A DNA stretch of 64,000 bases from Conchocele bisecta (taxonomy: Eukaryota; Mollusca; Bivalvia; Lucinida; Thyasiridae), in the NCBI GenBank assembly GCA_029237695.1, contig JAQRGA010000065.1:1-64000 (forward strand). The letters run 5' to 3'. Positions 31,247-43,056 of this stretch are shown piece by piece (the stretch's first letter is position 1; each line of letters begins with the position of its first letter). The position numbers were made by a program, and so were the translations under genes. The notes under the pieces are model-generated. The model was not told the DNA's origin, ran no database searches, and was given only the letters and a program-made list of their open reading frames with translations.

Positions 31247-34200
31247 CACATAACGCTGTAGAACAACACATATAGGATGACATAACGCTGTAGAACAACA
31301 CATATAGGATGACATAACGCTGTAGAACAACACATATAGGATGACATACCGCTGTAGAACAACACATATAGGATGACATACCGCTGTAGAACAACACATA
31401 TAGGATGACATAACGCTGTAGAAACAACACATTATAGGATGACATAACGCTGTAGAACAACACATATAGGATGACATAACGCTGTAGAACAACACATATA
31501 GGATGACATACCGCTGTAGAACAACACATATAGGATGACATAACGCTGTATAACAACACATATAGGATGACATACCGCTGTAGAACAACACATATAGGAT
31601 GAAATAACGCTGTATAACAACACATATAGGATGACATACCGCTGTAGAACAACACATATATGATGACATAACGCTGTAGAACAACACATATAGGATGACA
31701 TACCGCTGTAGAACAACACATATAGGATGACATAACGCTGTAGAACAACACATATAGCTGTAGAACAACACATATAGGATGACATAACGCTGTAGAACAA
31801 CACATATAGGATGACATACCGCTGTAGACCAACACATATAGGATGACATACCGCTGTAGAACAATACATATAGGATGACATAACGCTGTAGAACAACACA
31901 AATAGATGACATAACGCTGTAGACCAAAACATATAGGATGACATACCGCTGCGCTGTATACCAAAACATATAGGATGACATACCGCTGTAGAACAACACA
32001 TATAGGATGACATAACGCTGTATAACAACACATATAGGATGACATAACGCTGTAGAACGACTCATATAGGATGACATAACGCTGTAGAACAACACATATA
32101 GGATGACATAACGCTGTATAACAACACATATAGGATGACATAACGCTGTAGACCAACACATATAGGATGAAATAACGCTGTAGAACAACACATATACGAT
32201 GACATAACGCTGTAGAACAACACATATAGGATGACTTAACGCTGTAGAACAACACATATAGGATGACATAACGCTGTAGAACAACACATATAGGATGACA
32301 TACCGCTGTAGAACAACACATATAGGATGACATAACGCTGTAGAACAACACATATATGATGACATAACGCTGTAGAACAACACATATATGATGACATAGC
32401 GCTGTAGAACAACACATATAGGATGACATAACGCTGTAGACCAATACATATAGGATGACATACCGCTGTAGAACAACACATATAGGATGACATACCGCTG
32501 TAGAACAACACATATAGGATGACATAACGCTGTAGAACAACACATATAGGATGACATACCGCTGTAGAACAACACATATAGGATGGCATAACGCAGTATA
32601 ACAACACATATAGGATGACATAACGCTGGAGAACAACACATATAGGATGACATACCGCTGTAGAACAACACATATAGGATGACATAACGCTGTAGACCAA
32701 TACATATAGGATGACATACCGCTGTAGAACAACACATATAGGATGACATACCGCTGTAGAACAACACATATAGGATGACATAACGCTGTATAACAACACG
32801 TATAGGATGACATACCGCTGTAGACCAATACATATAGGATGACATAACGCTGTAGACCAACACATATTGGATGACATAGCACTGTAGAACAACACATATT
32901 GGATGACATAGCACTGTAGAACAACACATATTGGATGACATAGCACTGTAGAACAACACATATTGGATAACATAGCGCTGTAGAACAACACATATTGGAT
33001 GACATAGCGCTGTAGAACAACACATATAGGATGACATAACGCTGTAGAACAACACATATAGGATGACATACCGCTGTAGACCAACACATATAGGATGACA
33101 TACCGCTGTAGAACAACACATATAGGATGACATAACGCTGTAGAACAACACATATAGGATGACATACCGCTGTAGACCAACACATATAGGATGACATACC
33201 GCTGTAGAACAACACATATAGGATGACATAACGTTGTAGAACAAACCACATATGGATGACATACCGCTGTAGAACAAACACTTATAGGATGACATAGCGA
33301 CTGTAGTAACACATTAGGATGAACATACCGCTTGTAGAAAACAACACATATAGGATGACTATACCGCTGTATAACAACACATATAGGATGACATAACGCT
33401 GTATAACAACACATATAGGATGACATAAACGCTGTAGAACACACATAGGATGACATACCGCTGTAGAAAAATATATAGGTGACATTAACGCTGTATAAAC
33501 AAACACATATGGATGGACATAACGCTGGGAGAACAACACATATAGGATGACATACCGCTGTAGAACAACACATATAGGATGACATAACGCTGTAGACCCT
33601 ACTTAAATAGGATGACAATAACGCTGTAGAACAACACAAACAAATTGGGATGACATAACGCTGTAGAACAAACATTTATGGATGACATAACGCGTAGACC
33701 AAATACATATAGGATGACATACCGCTGTAGAACAACACATATAGGATGACATACCGCTGTAGAACAACACATATAGGATGACATAACGCTGTATAAACAA
33801 CCAGTATAGGATGACATACCGCTGTAGACCCAATACATATAGGATGACAATAAAAACGCCTGAGAACCACACATATTGGATGACATAGCGCTGTAGAACA
33901 ACAAATAAATTGGATGACATAGCGCTGTAGAAACAACACTATTGGATGACATAGCGCTGTAGAACATAACATATAGGATGACTAAAACGCTGTAGACCAA
34001 CACATATAGATGACATAAACGTTGTAGACCAAAAACATATTAAGGACGACATACCGCTGTATGAACAACACATATAGGAATGAACATAACGCTGTTAGAA
34101 CAACAACAATAGAAAGGATGACATAACGCTGTAGACCAACACATATAGGATGACATAACCGCTGTAAGGAAACCAACACATATTAGGATGACAATAGCGC

Positions 34201-36086
34201 TGTAGAAACAACACTTATAGGATGACATTACCGCCTAGTTAGAACAACCAACATATAGGATTGAACAATACCGCTGTAGAAAACAACACATATTTAGGAA
34301 ATGACATAACGCTGTAATAACAACACATATAGGATTGACATACCGCTGATAGAAAAAACACATATAGGAATGACACTACCGCTGTAGAAACAAACACATA
34401 TTAGGATGGACATACCGCTGTAGATCCATTACATATAGGAATGACAAAACAACCTGTAGAACCAACACATAATTGGATGACATTAGAGACTTGGTAGAAC
34501 AACCAAACCATATTGCATCGACATAAGCGCTGTAGAAACAACAACATATTGAAAATGACATAAGCGCTGTAGATAAACAACAAAACATATAGGATGACAT
34601 AACGCCTGTTAGGAACAACAAACAATTAAGGATGACATACCGCTGTAGGGACCAATACATATAGGATGACATTAACGCTGTAGACCCTAACACATATTGG
34701 ATGACATAGCGCTGTAGAACAACACATATTGCATGACATTTTTAGCGCTGTTAGAACAATCACATATTGAATGACCATAGCGCTGTAGAAACAACAACAT
34801 ATAAAGGATGACATAACTAACGCTGTAGAACAACACATATAGGATGACATTACTCCGCTGGTAAGTACCAACACATATAAGGATGACCATACCGCTGTAG
34901 AACGAACAAAAAAAACATATAGGAATGACATTAACGTTGTAGAAACAACACATATAGGATCGACCATAACCGCTGATAGAATCAACCCACATATAATAGG
35001 TATGACATAACGCTGTAGAACAACACATAAATAGAATGACAGAACGCTGTAGTAGAAAACAACAATATAGATGACATAACGCTGTTAAAAAGAACCAAAC
35101 AACAAATAATGATGACAATACCCGCTGTAGAAACAATCACATATAAAGGATGAACATAACGCTTGTAGAACAAACACATAAAATAGGATGGCAATAACCG
35201 CCTGATTAGAAACAACCACATATAGGAATGGACATAACGCTTGGTATAACAACACATATTCGGTATGGAACAATAAACGCTGTTGAACATAATAACAACA
35301 CATTAGGGAATGACAATAAACGCTGTAGAACAAACACATATAGGATGACATACCGCTATAGAACAACACATAATATGATGACAATAGCGCTGTAGTAGAA
35401 CAAACAACCATTATAGGATGACATAAACGCTGTAAGAACAACACAATATAGGATGGAACTTAACGCCTGTAGAAAACAACAATATAGGGGATGACATAAC
35501 CGCTGTAATAACAACACATAATAGGATGACATACCGCCTGTAGAACAAACACAATTAGGATGGACATAACGCTGTAGGAACAAAACAACCCATATAAAGA
35601 TGGACATAACGCTGTATAACAAACACATAAAATGGAATGACATAACGCTGTATAACAACAACACTTATAGGATGACATTGACGCAGTAGAAACAACACAT
35701 ATAGGATGACATACCGCTGTAGAAAACTAACACATATAGGATGACAATACCGCTGGTATGAACAATCACATTTATAGGATGAACAATAACGCTGTAGAAC
35801 AACCGAACCACATAGATGATGAACATAACGCTGATAGAAACAACCAACATATAGATGACATAACGCTGTATAAAACAACACATATAGGATGACATTATCG
35901 CTGTAGAAACAACACATTATAGGATGACATAACGCTGTAGAACAAAAAACAACATATAGGAATGACATAAACGGCTGTAGAACAACCACATTATAGGATC
36001 GACATAGCGATGTTAAGGGTAAAGGCAAACAACATATTGAATAGGATGACATAGCGATGTAGAACAATACATTATAGGAATGAACT
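31247..36086. repeat. 32-bp satellite array, about 150 units
   Basis: The consensus unit alternates ACATAACGCTGTAGAAC and AACACATATAGGATG (32 bp). From 31247 to about 33235 units are near-perfect, with mainly A/C variation in ATAACG or ATACCG and AG/AT changes. From about 33236 to 36086 nearly every unit has single-base insertions or deletions. Because 32 is not a multiple of three and the unit has no stop on the minus strand, all three minus frames stay open for hundreds of codons. These ORFs (up to 773 codons) are artefacts of the repeat. Confidence 0.95.
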
Positions 36087-36545
36087 ATTTCTACGTGTAA
36101 TTATCGCGAATTATCGCGAATAAATAAATACTAATTCTTTTATAGCGTGTGTTCACATTTTTTCAGATTTTGTGTATCTGTCGAATTTGTGGCTGTGTCT
36201 GGAGAAATGGGGATTATTGGTTTTACGACCAGCATAGATCTAGATCAGGCTATACACTGTTCGCCATGTCATCAATGAAAAACCCGGCATGCTTCTAATA
36301 AGCAATATAGATCGTTATCAGGATCTGCACTGTTCGCCATTCCATCAATGAAACACCCGTTATCAAGCTAACAAGCAATCTAGATCGCTATAAGTCTACA
36401 AGAGTGTGCTGTTTGATCACGAGCTACACTGGTCATACATCACATAAACCCCATTCCTCCAGTGACAAACACATGTAATGATTTTCGTCTGTTTCACATT
36501 TACAACCACAAACACAGTGGGAACTCTCTAAACTAGCCACTCTTG
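36087..36545. repeat. Fragments of the GATCAGGATCTGCACTGTTC repeat
   Basis: Two partial copies at about 36215-36285 and 36325-36350, separated by AAGCAATATAGATCG and GCAATCTAGATCGCTATAAG blocks that also repeat. A GAATTATCGC direct repeat lies at 36100-36120. No gene. Confidence 0.45.
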
Positions 36546-37425
36546 GGACCTCACCGAGTGTGTGGTATAGGGAGGTACCACTGTGCTGGGGACCTCACAG
36601 GGTGACTGGTTTAGGGAGGTACCACTGTGCTGGGGACCTCACAGGGTGTCTCGTTTAGGGAGGTACCACTGTGCGGAGGTTCCACTGTGCTGGGGACCTC
36701 CCAGGGTGTCTGGTTTAGGGAGGTTCCACTGTGCTGGGGACCTCCCAGGGTGTCTGGTTTAGGGAGGTACCACTGTGCTGGGGACTCACAGGGCGTCAGG
36801 TTTAGGGAGGTTCCACTGTGCTGGGGACCTCCCATGGTGTCTGGTTTAGGGAGGTTCCACTGTGCTGGGGACTCACAGGGCGTCAGGTTTAGGGAGGTTC
36901 CACTGTGCTGGGGACCTCTCAGGGTGTGTGGTTTAGGGAGGTTCCACTGTGCTGGGGACCTCCCATGGGTGTCTGGTTTGGAGTGGTTCCACTGTGCTGG
37001 GGACCTCCCAGGGTGTCTGGGTTAGGGAGGTTCCACTGTGCTGGGGACCTCCCAGGGTGTGTGGTTAAGGTCTGGCTTAGGGAGGTTCCACTGTGCTGGG
37101 GACCTCCCAGGGTGTCTGGTTTAGGGAGGTTCCAATGTGCTGGGGACCTCCCAGGGTGTGTGGTTTAGGGAGGTTCCACTGTGCTGGGGACCTCCCAGGG
37201 TGTCTGGTGTGTGGTTTAGGGAGGTTCCACTGAGGTTCCACTGTGGTGGGGACCTCCCAGGGTGTGTGGTTTAGGGAGGTTCCACTGTGGTGGGGACGTC
37301 ACAGGGTGTCTGGTTTAGGGAGGTTCCACTGTGCTGGGGAACTCCCAGGGTGTCTGGTTTGGGGAGGTTCCACTGTGCTGGGGAACTCCCTGGGTGTCTG
37401 GTTTAGGGAGGTTCCACTGTAATAT
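36546..37425. repeat. 44-bp minisatellite, about 20 units
   Basis: The unit contains GGAGGTTCCACTGTGCTGGG, GACCTCCCAGGGTGTCTGG and TTTAGG. It ends one base from the GAAG that should precede the exon J donor. The unit matches dispersed single sequences GGGGACCGCCCACTGCGTTC plus GGTTTAGAGATTCCACTG (57045-57090) and GTCCGGTTTAGAGAAGTTCC (about 51340). ORFs of up to 132 aa here are repeat translations. Confidence 0.9.
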
Positions 37426-37533
37426 CTTCGTCCGAGTTATCCCCACAGTCGTTGGCGCCATTTTGGAATTTAGCACGTGACATACACGTACCGTTGGCGC
37501 AATGGAGTTGTGATGCGAAGCAAAGCGGGCAAG
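37426..37533 (-). CDS. Exon J: LDL-receptor class A domain, donor side lost
   Basis: The acceptor TTTTGGTTACAG (start 37533) gives a phase-1 frame: CPLCFASQLHC-x4-C-x9-NDCGDNSDED, an LDLa domain with the conserved D-C-x-D-x-S-D-E calcium motif. In exons I and K the donor GT follows directly after D-E-G or D-E-S. Here GAAG is followed by ATATTACAG and then the 44-bp minisatellite, so no phase-1 GT donor is present at the expected place. A GT three codons later (ACA|GTGGAA) would be phase 0. Minisatellite expansion appears to have consumed the splice donor. Confidence 0.75.
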
Positions 37534-37886
37534 CTGTAACCAAAACGAGGTTGTAAAAACATGGCGAACATTTCTTAAAGATTATCAGTGATATTATTAT
37601 TTTGGACATATTCTGGAGTGTTTATTGGACGGAATTGTTTTACCATTGATGGTGTGCGATATTCCTGGACATGATGTCGTAAAAGCAGGAAGCAATCCAT
37701 ATAATTATCCATCCATCCATCCATCCCTCCACCCTCCAGTGCAGGAAGCAATCTCTCAAGAACAACGACAGAAACCAAGCGAACAAAAAGGTAAAAATAG
37801 AAATGTGTCAGCTACTGGTCAACATGTAAACACAGGCACTCTGTGGTATGAACGAGACAAGCCTCTTTAAATCGTACCCAATTTTA
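37534..37886. other. Intron, small (CATC)n tract
   Basis: (CCAT)n at about 37709-37728. A weak candidate coding frame (QEAISQEQRQKPSEQK) at 37739-37792 on the plus strand precedes a GGTAAAAAT string; it is too short to call. Confidence 0.25.
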
Positions 37887-38104
37887 TTCTGATATTAAAT
37901 ATCTAGATGGTAGGAAACTCGCCATCGTTTAAACCAACGGAAGTGGTTTATTTACATTGGCCCCGGCTCGCTAATTCATTAATTGTAACGTGCGCGTTAC
38001 AATTAATGAATTAGCGAGCCGGGAACCGGTACACTAGTACACTTCCGTTGCTTGAAAAGATGGCGAGTGTCCTACCTTGTAGATATTTACTATCAGAGTA
38101 ATAT
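37887..38104. mobile_element. Palindromic MITE with near-perfect 58-bp hairpin centre
   Basis: Outer arms (TTCTGATATTAAATATCTAG, AAACTCGCCATCGTTT) are mirrored at 38042-38104. The centre 37965-38022 is GGCTCGCTAATTCATTAATT and its complement around GTGCGC. Single copy in this window. Confidence 0.65.
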
Positions 38105-38631
38105 AAGTTTGACTTACAAGAGGCATTTATCGTTCATTCCACAAAGTGCCTATGCATGTAAATTCCAATATGGACATGAACATGACAGGTCACTCAAATA
38201 CTGTTGACATGCAGATAAGAACGTATCGTACACGGATCATTTGAATTATAACTTACCAGGTACACTCAACGTAGTTGTGAGTACACAACTCTAATCACAT
38301 TTCATTACATAAGCTAACTATCTTCCTATACTGTTAAACCCCAGGTCGGGACTTAGATATAGTACAACCTTTTGCCTATAAATCGGAAACCGTGCAGCTA
38401 CAATCAACCATGTGCAGCAAACCCAGCATGCTCAAAATGTCATGGATTGCAGTACGGTCCCACCCAGTATGCTGGAAATATTGACATAAGCCACCAATTC
38501 CCAGGAAACCAACATGTAAACACGGTGAACAATAACAGTGAACAATACTCCATGTCAAGACCAGCCAGGACACGGATCACAGGTGACTGGACATAATTAC
38601 AGTTATAACATGACATGTACGCTCTCCTGCA
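38105..38631. other. Unassigned; possible plus-strand exon at 38358-38582
   Basis: A plus-strand frame encodes NRKPCSYNQPCAANPACSKC, then many N/Q residues and SMSRPARTRITG. It ends at ATCACAG|GTGACT, a donor-like junction. Base composition is higher in GC than the surroundings. There is no homologue I recognise and no matched acceptor beyond TTAGATATAG (38352-38361). It may be chance. Confidence 0.25.
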
Positions 38632-38880
38632 ACAGGGGCCCGTTTCACTAAACTTCGTACGATTAAAATGTTCGTAAGTGCCAGATTATGATAGTCTGTA
38701 CATTTCACATTAACAATGTTTTCTTGTAAACAATTACTGGATTTACATTTATTGAGCATAGGCTGCATATGCAGCCTATGCTCAATAAATATAAATCCAT
38801 GAATTGAAATTTCCAGACGATCCTAAATTTGCACTCACGAACATTTTAGTCGTACGAAGTTTAGTGAAACGGGCCCCTGG
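38632..38880. mobile_element. Family M2 MITE, copy 4
   Basis: One of the most complete copies: AGGGGCCCGTTTCACTAAAC to GTTTAGTGAAACGGGCCCCT with the full GCATATGC-centred 34-bp hairpin. Confidence 0.85.
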
Positions 38881-39132
38881 TGTACACATGGCTCAGTGGT
38901 ATTGAACAGAGCTGTGGCAGATAGTAAAGAACAGAGCTGTGGCAGATAGTAAAATTTATATACATGTATATGAAAATCGACGTTGGAAAAATTAAATTCC
39001 CAAAAATACAAGAAAAGTCGGTGATGTTGAAACATCAATCGGTGTCCGATATTGCTGATAGATGCTATCATTTCAATCGAAAAAAAAAGTGATGAGTTAT
39101 ATGAGCTGAGGAATACCGATGTAAAGCTGAGA

Positions 39133-39398
39133 ACTACGGAGCCCCGCAGGGGACATGGATATTTTTTCATGAATTCGTTCCCACTAAATAACAATTCGTT
39201 CCCTCAATTTAACAATTCTTTCCCTCGAAATAACAATTCGTTCCCACGATATAGCAATTCGTTCCCTCGATATAGCTAATTGTTATTTCGTGGGAACGAA
39301 TTGTTGAATTGAGAGAACGAATTTTTATATCGTGGGAACAAATTAATAAAATAATTTATTAAAAAAAGAATTCTACGTCCCCTGCGGGGCTCCGTAGA
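39133..39398. mobile_element. Family M3 foldback, copy 2
   Basis: Ends CTACGGAGCCCCGCAGGGGA and its complement. Fewer 21-bp units than copy 1. The switch from AACAATTCGTTCCC to GGGAACGAATTGTT is at about 39280. Confidence 0.85.
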
Positions 39399-40041
39399 GA
39401 GTCGACAATGATAGTTTACGGCAGTATGCTCGGGATATAAATGAACAACTGCTCGAAACACAGTGCAGGTCGAGGCAGGAGAATTTATTATTATTTGGGG
39501 ATTCCGCAACGGAGATATGAACGTGAAAATTTTGAGCAAACCCTTCGTGAATGTTTGACGCAAAACGTAGAAAACAATTCAGCCATTAATAAACTCAACG
39601 ACATTAACATCTAAGACATCGGGTTTGACAGTAAATACACTGGGCTACAGAATAGGCGACGCAACAGATAAAAGGCAATTGTTGCAAAATGTGAAGTTTA
39701 TCGACACAGACAGAAAAAAGAAATAAAGACAATAAAGTCTCCCTGGCTGGAGATAAGCTATATGTTAACGGAGAAAGTTACACTATCAATACAATATCAG
39801 TTTGAAACGCCACAAAGACGTCAAAATCCCGTATGAAAAAAATAATTACAGCTATATATACCCAGTACCGGATTATTTCACTGGTTTAGTATATCGAGTC
39901 GATTAACAAAAGCAGAATACATGTGTGTGGATTCCTGTAAGGCTCTACCCCCGCCTGAATTCCACATATGCATCCGAAGAGCCATATAGTGACATTGAAA
40001 TCGAATTACGTACGTTTTATAACCCATATTTTATTACACAT
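39399..40041. other. Unassigned
   Basis: No gene, RNA or repeat edge was recognised. Confidence 0.3.
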
Positions 40042-40171
40042 TGTTTTAAAGTCACTATTTTTATTAAATTTTAGACGACAACTGTATTAGCAGTCCTGCC
40101 AATACAGTTTCACACTATTTTGATAAATACCATGTTGTCGAAAATTTAATAAAAAGAGTGACTTTAAAACA
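40042..40171. repeat. Inverted repeat, 40-bp arms
   Basis: TGTTTTAAAGTCACTATTTT and ATTAAATTTTAGACGACAA are mirrored as TTGTCGAAAATTTAAT and AAAGAGTGACTTTAAAACA. The loop is about 50 bp. Single copy here. Confidence 0.6.
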
Positions 40172-40390
40172 ATATGTGCTTCCCTTCGGAGGTTATTGGA
40201 AATTACTATATGTTGTTATTTGGTGATTATAACTCGCGAACAACATATATGTATGATTAAATTCATGTTGATACATGTAGTTTTGAAAACTGTGACATAC
40301 CAAAAGTGACTGAAGAATTTGATAAGGAAATGTCTTATTTTGAAAACAGTGCTCAAGTTGATGAAAGACATCATGTTCGATACTGGTATT

Positions 40391-40597
40391 TTCAACAATT
40401 CTGCAAAAACCAGGAACCCACTTTTCCGACGTTTCGGCACAAGGCCTTTTATCAAGGAATTAGTTTCTAATGAACGCTAAGTGGCATCCATTTTAGAATT
40501 TGAAGTATATCGACTTAGTAGAAACTAATTCCTTGATAAAGGCCTTGTGTCGAAACGTCGGAAAAGTGGGTTCCTGGTTTTTGCAGAATTGTTGAAC
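40391..40597. mobile_element. Inverted pair of hammerhead-like motifs, Penelope-type remnant
   Basis: Arms of about 80 bp (TTCAACAATTCTGCAAAAAC onward, mirrored at 40519-40597) are nearly perfect. Each arm, read outward from the loop, has TTGATAAAGGCCTTGTG then CGAAACGTCGG. The GAAACGTC string and the preceding short GGC/GCC stem resemble the small hammerhead ribozymes known from Penelope-like elements (CTGATGA box, stem II, GAAAC-GTC). The first box here is degenerate (TTGATAA), so activity is unlikely. Confidence 0.45.
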
Positions 40598-40610
40598 ATA
40601 TTAATTGTAT

Positions 40611-40862
40611 TTTATCCCGTCAACATTGTGCGGTTGTGCCGTCAAACACGGTACCATGAAACATGTTTGATATCCTTGGCAATATGACCTAATCACTGCG
40701 TATGAACATGTGCAGTGACTGGGGTTATTGTTTTGCATTTTAACGCCATTGATTTTTGTGTAGGTGTTGACGGGATAAATATAATAGAGCCTCGCCCATC
40801 CCGTTTCCTAAGCCTTGCCAGATATTTTTTCCCATTCACGGCACTAACCTACTATTCTCTAT
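40611..40862 (+). mobile_element. Composite MITE M1, copy 9
   Basis: Part A is complete (TTTATCCCGTCAACATTGTG to GTGTTGACGGGATAAA). The left half of palindrome B is deleted, so AATATAATAG joins AGCCTCGCCCATCCCG. Confidence 0.8.
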
Positions 40863-41739
40863 TTCTTTAACATGTTTTGAATATTCAGTGTCTTAATTGC
40901 AGCACATGCAACTCTACACCTGTTGTGTCAACTTACCAACAACCAAACATGATGTAGGTTTTTAATCAAATTGTAATAGTTCAGATTGTCATATATATAC
41001 CTGCATAACATTCGGATAACTGAATCATTACATATTTCCAATATACGAGTACATCGCTTCAATGTAATCTTTGCATTTAATGCGCTGCCAAAATGAATAT
41101 TTGACAAATTTTGCGAAAAGTATGTATGACTTCTGAAAAGATATATACGTCCTGCAATCTCATGTATATCATTATATAACTATATACACACGCCAACATT
41201 AGTATTAAATGTATGTAGTCTGAAAACGCCATACCGGGGTATTCAACAATCTAATCCAGTTTAAGAAGTATGCACATTTTATCTACATACATATAACTAC
41301 AAAATACAGCAGTATATCATATTTACCTACATACATATAACTACACAATACAGCAGTATAGCATATTTACCGTAGTGTTATTCTCAAGTTGATGCAGATG
41401 TAACTCATACACCAGTAGGACACCACTATTACACAAAGTCTGTGCACATTTTCACCACAATCACTGAATTTATCAATTACAGCATTCAAATTATTTGTAT
41501 TACACAAGCTCATGTGTTACATGTACCACGTGTAGCCACACACACTCATAGGACCATCAATCTGCGTTTAAATGCACATACATGATAATCGTATCTGCAC
41601 AATATATTATGCAATGTATCAAAATGTTCATCTAAACAATATCACATAGCCTGTATCGAGACACATTAATGGGATTTGACTAGGCCTTTTTGACTGATGT
41701 CCACGTGACATTCTAACTAGTTACGCAGGCGGTCACAAT
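40863..41739. other. AT-rich sequence; 45-bp direct repeat
   Basis: ACATACATATAACTACAAAA and following recurs twice at 41285-41370. Otherwise no gene seen. Confidence 0.35.
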
Positions 41740-41984
41740 CAGGGGTCCGTTTCACTAAACTTCGTAAGACTAAATATGTTCGTAAGTGCAAACTTATGAT
41801 AGTCTGTAAATTTCACACTAACAACGTTTTCTTGTAAACAATTGGATTTACATTTATTGATCATAGGCTGCATATGCAGCCTATGCTCAATAATTGTAAA
41901 TCCATCAATTGAAATTTACAGACGATCCTAAAGTTTCACTTACGAACATTTTAGTCGTACGAAGTTTAGTGAAACGGCCCCCAG
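41740..41984. mobile_element. Family M2 MITE, copy 5
   Basis: Ends CAGGGGTCCGTTTCACTAAA and TTTAGTGAAACGGCCCCCAG. The centre palindrome has one change in the left stem (TTGATCATAGG). Confidence 0.85.
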
Positions 41985-42076
41985 GTTTGTAGAAGGTGTT
42001 TTGTGCCGCATTGTACAGGTTATGTATTTTGCTGGCTCTTTGGTGTCATCGGAATATATATTTCTCTATTTGACAA

Positions 42077-42865
42077 CAGGTAATGTCATTCTAATGGCCT
42101 CATGTAAATTATTCTAAAGTGCTGTCAAAGTATGTTTTTAATGATAAAAATGGAAAATAAACAGCAGGCGACACAAAAATAAGAATAGCGGTCTAAGGGT
42201 TAATGATGAATAAATCGATTTGTATTCGATTATGACAATGTTTTGTACATGGTAAGATAGGACATGTTATAATTTGTTAATTACTGCCCTTTGTTGAGGG
42301 GACTATTGTGGATTATCTCCCCTAGGAAGCAATACTAGTATCTCCTGAGGCGACAGCGAGGGATGTATTGTTTTCGAGGGGAGATAATTCCCGCTATTTC
42401 CCTCTAATATTGCGTGCTGAATGGTGAAGCAGGCGTCACGGTACACTATTCGTACCACCGGATGTGAAATTGACTAATGCAACATCTAGACATTGTATTG
42501 AGGTAGAATAAGTTTGCTGTTGCCTCATTACAGCGACGTTATACGGTAGCGCCACGTGACGTCGTTCGACGGTCCAGAATACACAATAATTACGTATTCT
42601 CGACCGTTTTCCTTTCATCTTAACCTTTAGACCGCTACTCACAACAATTGTCGTCTGCTGTTGCTTTTATATCTTGCCTTATTTCTCAACATGGTTTGAC
42701 AGCACTTTAGAAATCATTTCCAATGGAAATGATTCTAAAGTGCTGTCAACGCATGTTGCAAATTATTCTAAATTGCTGTCAAAGCATGTTTTTGATGATA
42801 CAAATGGAAAATATAAAATAAACAGCAGACGACAAAAAAAATAAGATAGCTGTCTAAGGGTTACT
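42077..42865. repeat. ATTCTAAAGTGCTGTCAA repeats in both orientations
   Basis: A block of about 95 bp (TTCTAAAGTGCTGTCAAAG through CGGTCTAAGGGTTA) at 42112-42205 recurs in direct orientation at 42770-42865 and inverted at 42615-42705. A hairpin TTTCCAATGGAAA lies at about 42716-42728. The second copy abuts the donor side of exon K. A further hairpin-like TATCTCCCCT/AGGGGAGATA pair lies at 42317-42388. Confidence 0.55.
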
Positions 42866-42875
42866 AGTAACTTAC

Positions 42876-42989
42876 TTTCGTCGTATTTGCCATCCACGCA
42901 GTCCTGTTTACCGTTCATGATCTTCCGCGTCGGGACACAACTTCCATCGACACACCGTAGCTCCCCCACGTCACAGAAACTGCAGACAC
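42876..42989 (-). CDS. Exon K: LDL-receptor class A domain
   Basis: Acceptor TATATCGTTGCAG (start 42989) and donor GTAAGT (end 42876) give a 114-bp phase 1-1 exon. It encodes CSFCDVGELRCVDGSC, VPTRKIMNGKQDC and VDGKYDES, with all six LDLa cysteines and an acidic end (D-G-K-Y-D-E). Alternatively the frame can be read upstream to an ATG at 43054-43056, giving MLRSLALPCIVLTAHG, which looks like a signal peptide. In that case this would be the first coding exon and the AG a chance acceptor. The splice-site reading fits the sister exons better. Confidence 0.8.
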
Positions 42990-43056
42990 CTGCAACGATA
43001 TAAACATGTCCATGTGCGGTTAACACAATGCAAGGGAGCGCTAGTGACCGCAACAT

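Noticed and set aside
30974..33295. Minus-strand ORF of 773 codons, and two further frames of similar length
   Set aside because: It is a translation of the 32-bp satellite. All three frames are open because the unit has no stop on that strand, and the repeating Cys/Tyr/His peptide is a by-product.
31247..36086. CRISPR array (regular 32-bp repeat)
   Set aside because: Units are contiguous with no unique spacers, and the context is a eukaryotic genome.
36611..37168. Gly/Leu-rich ORFs on both strands
   Set aside because: Translations of the 44-bp minisatellite.
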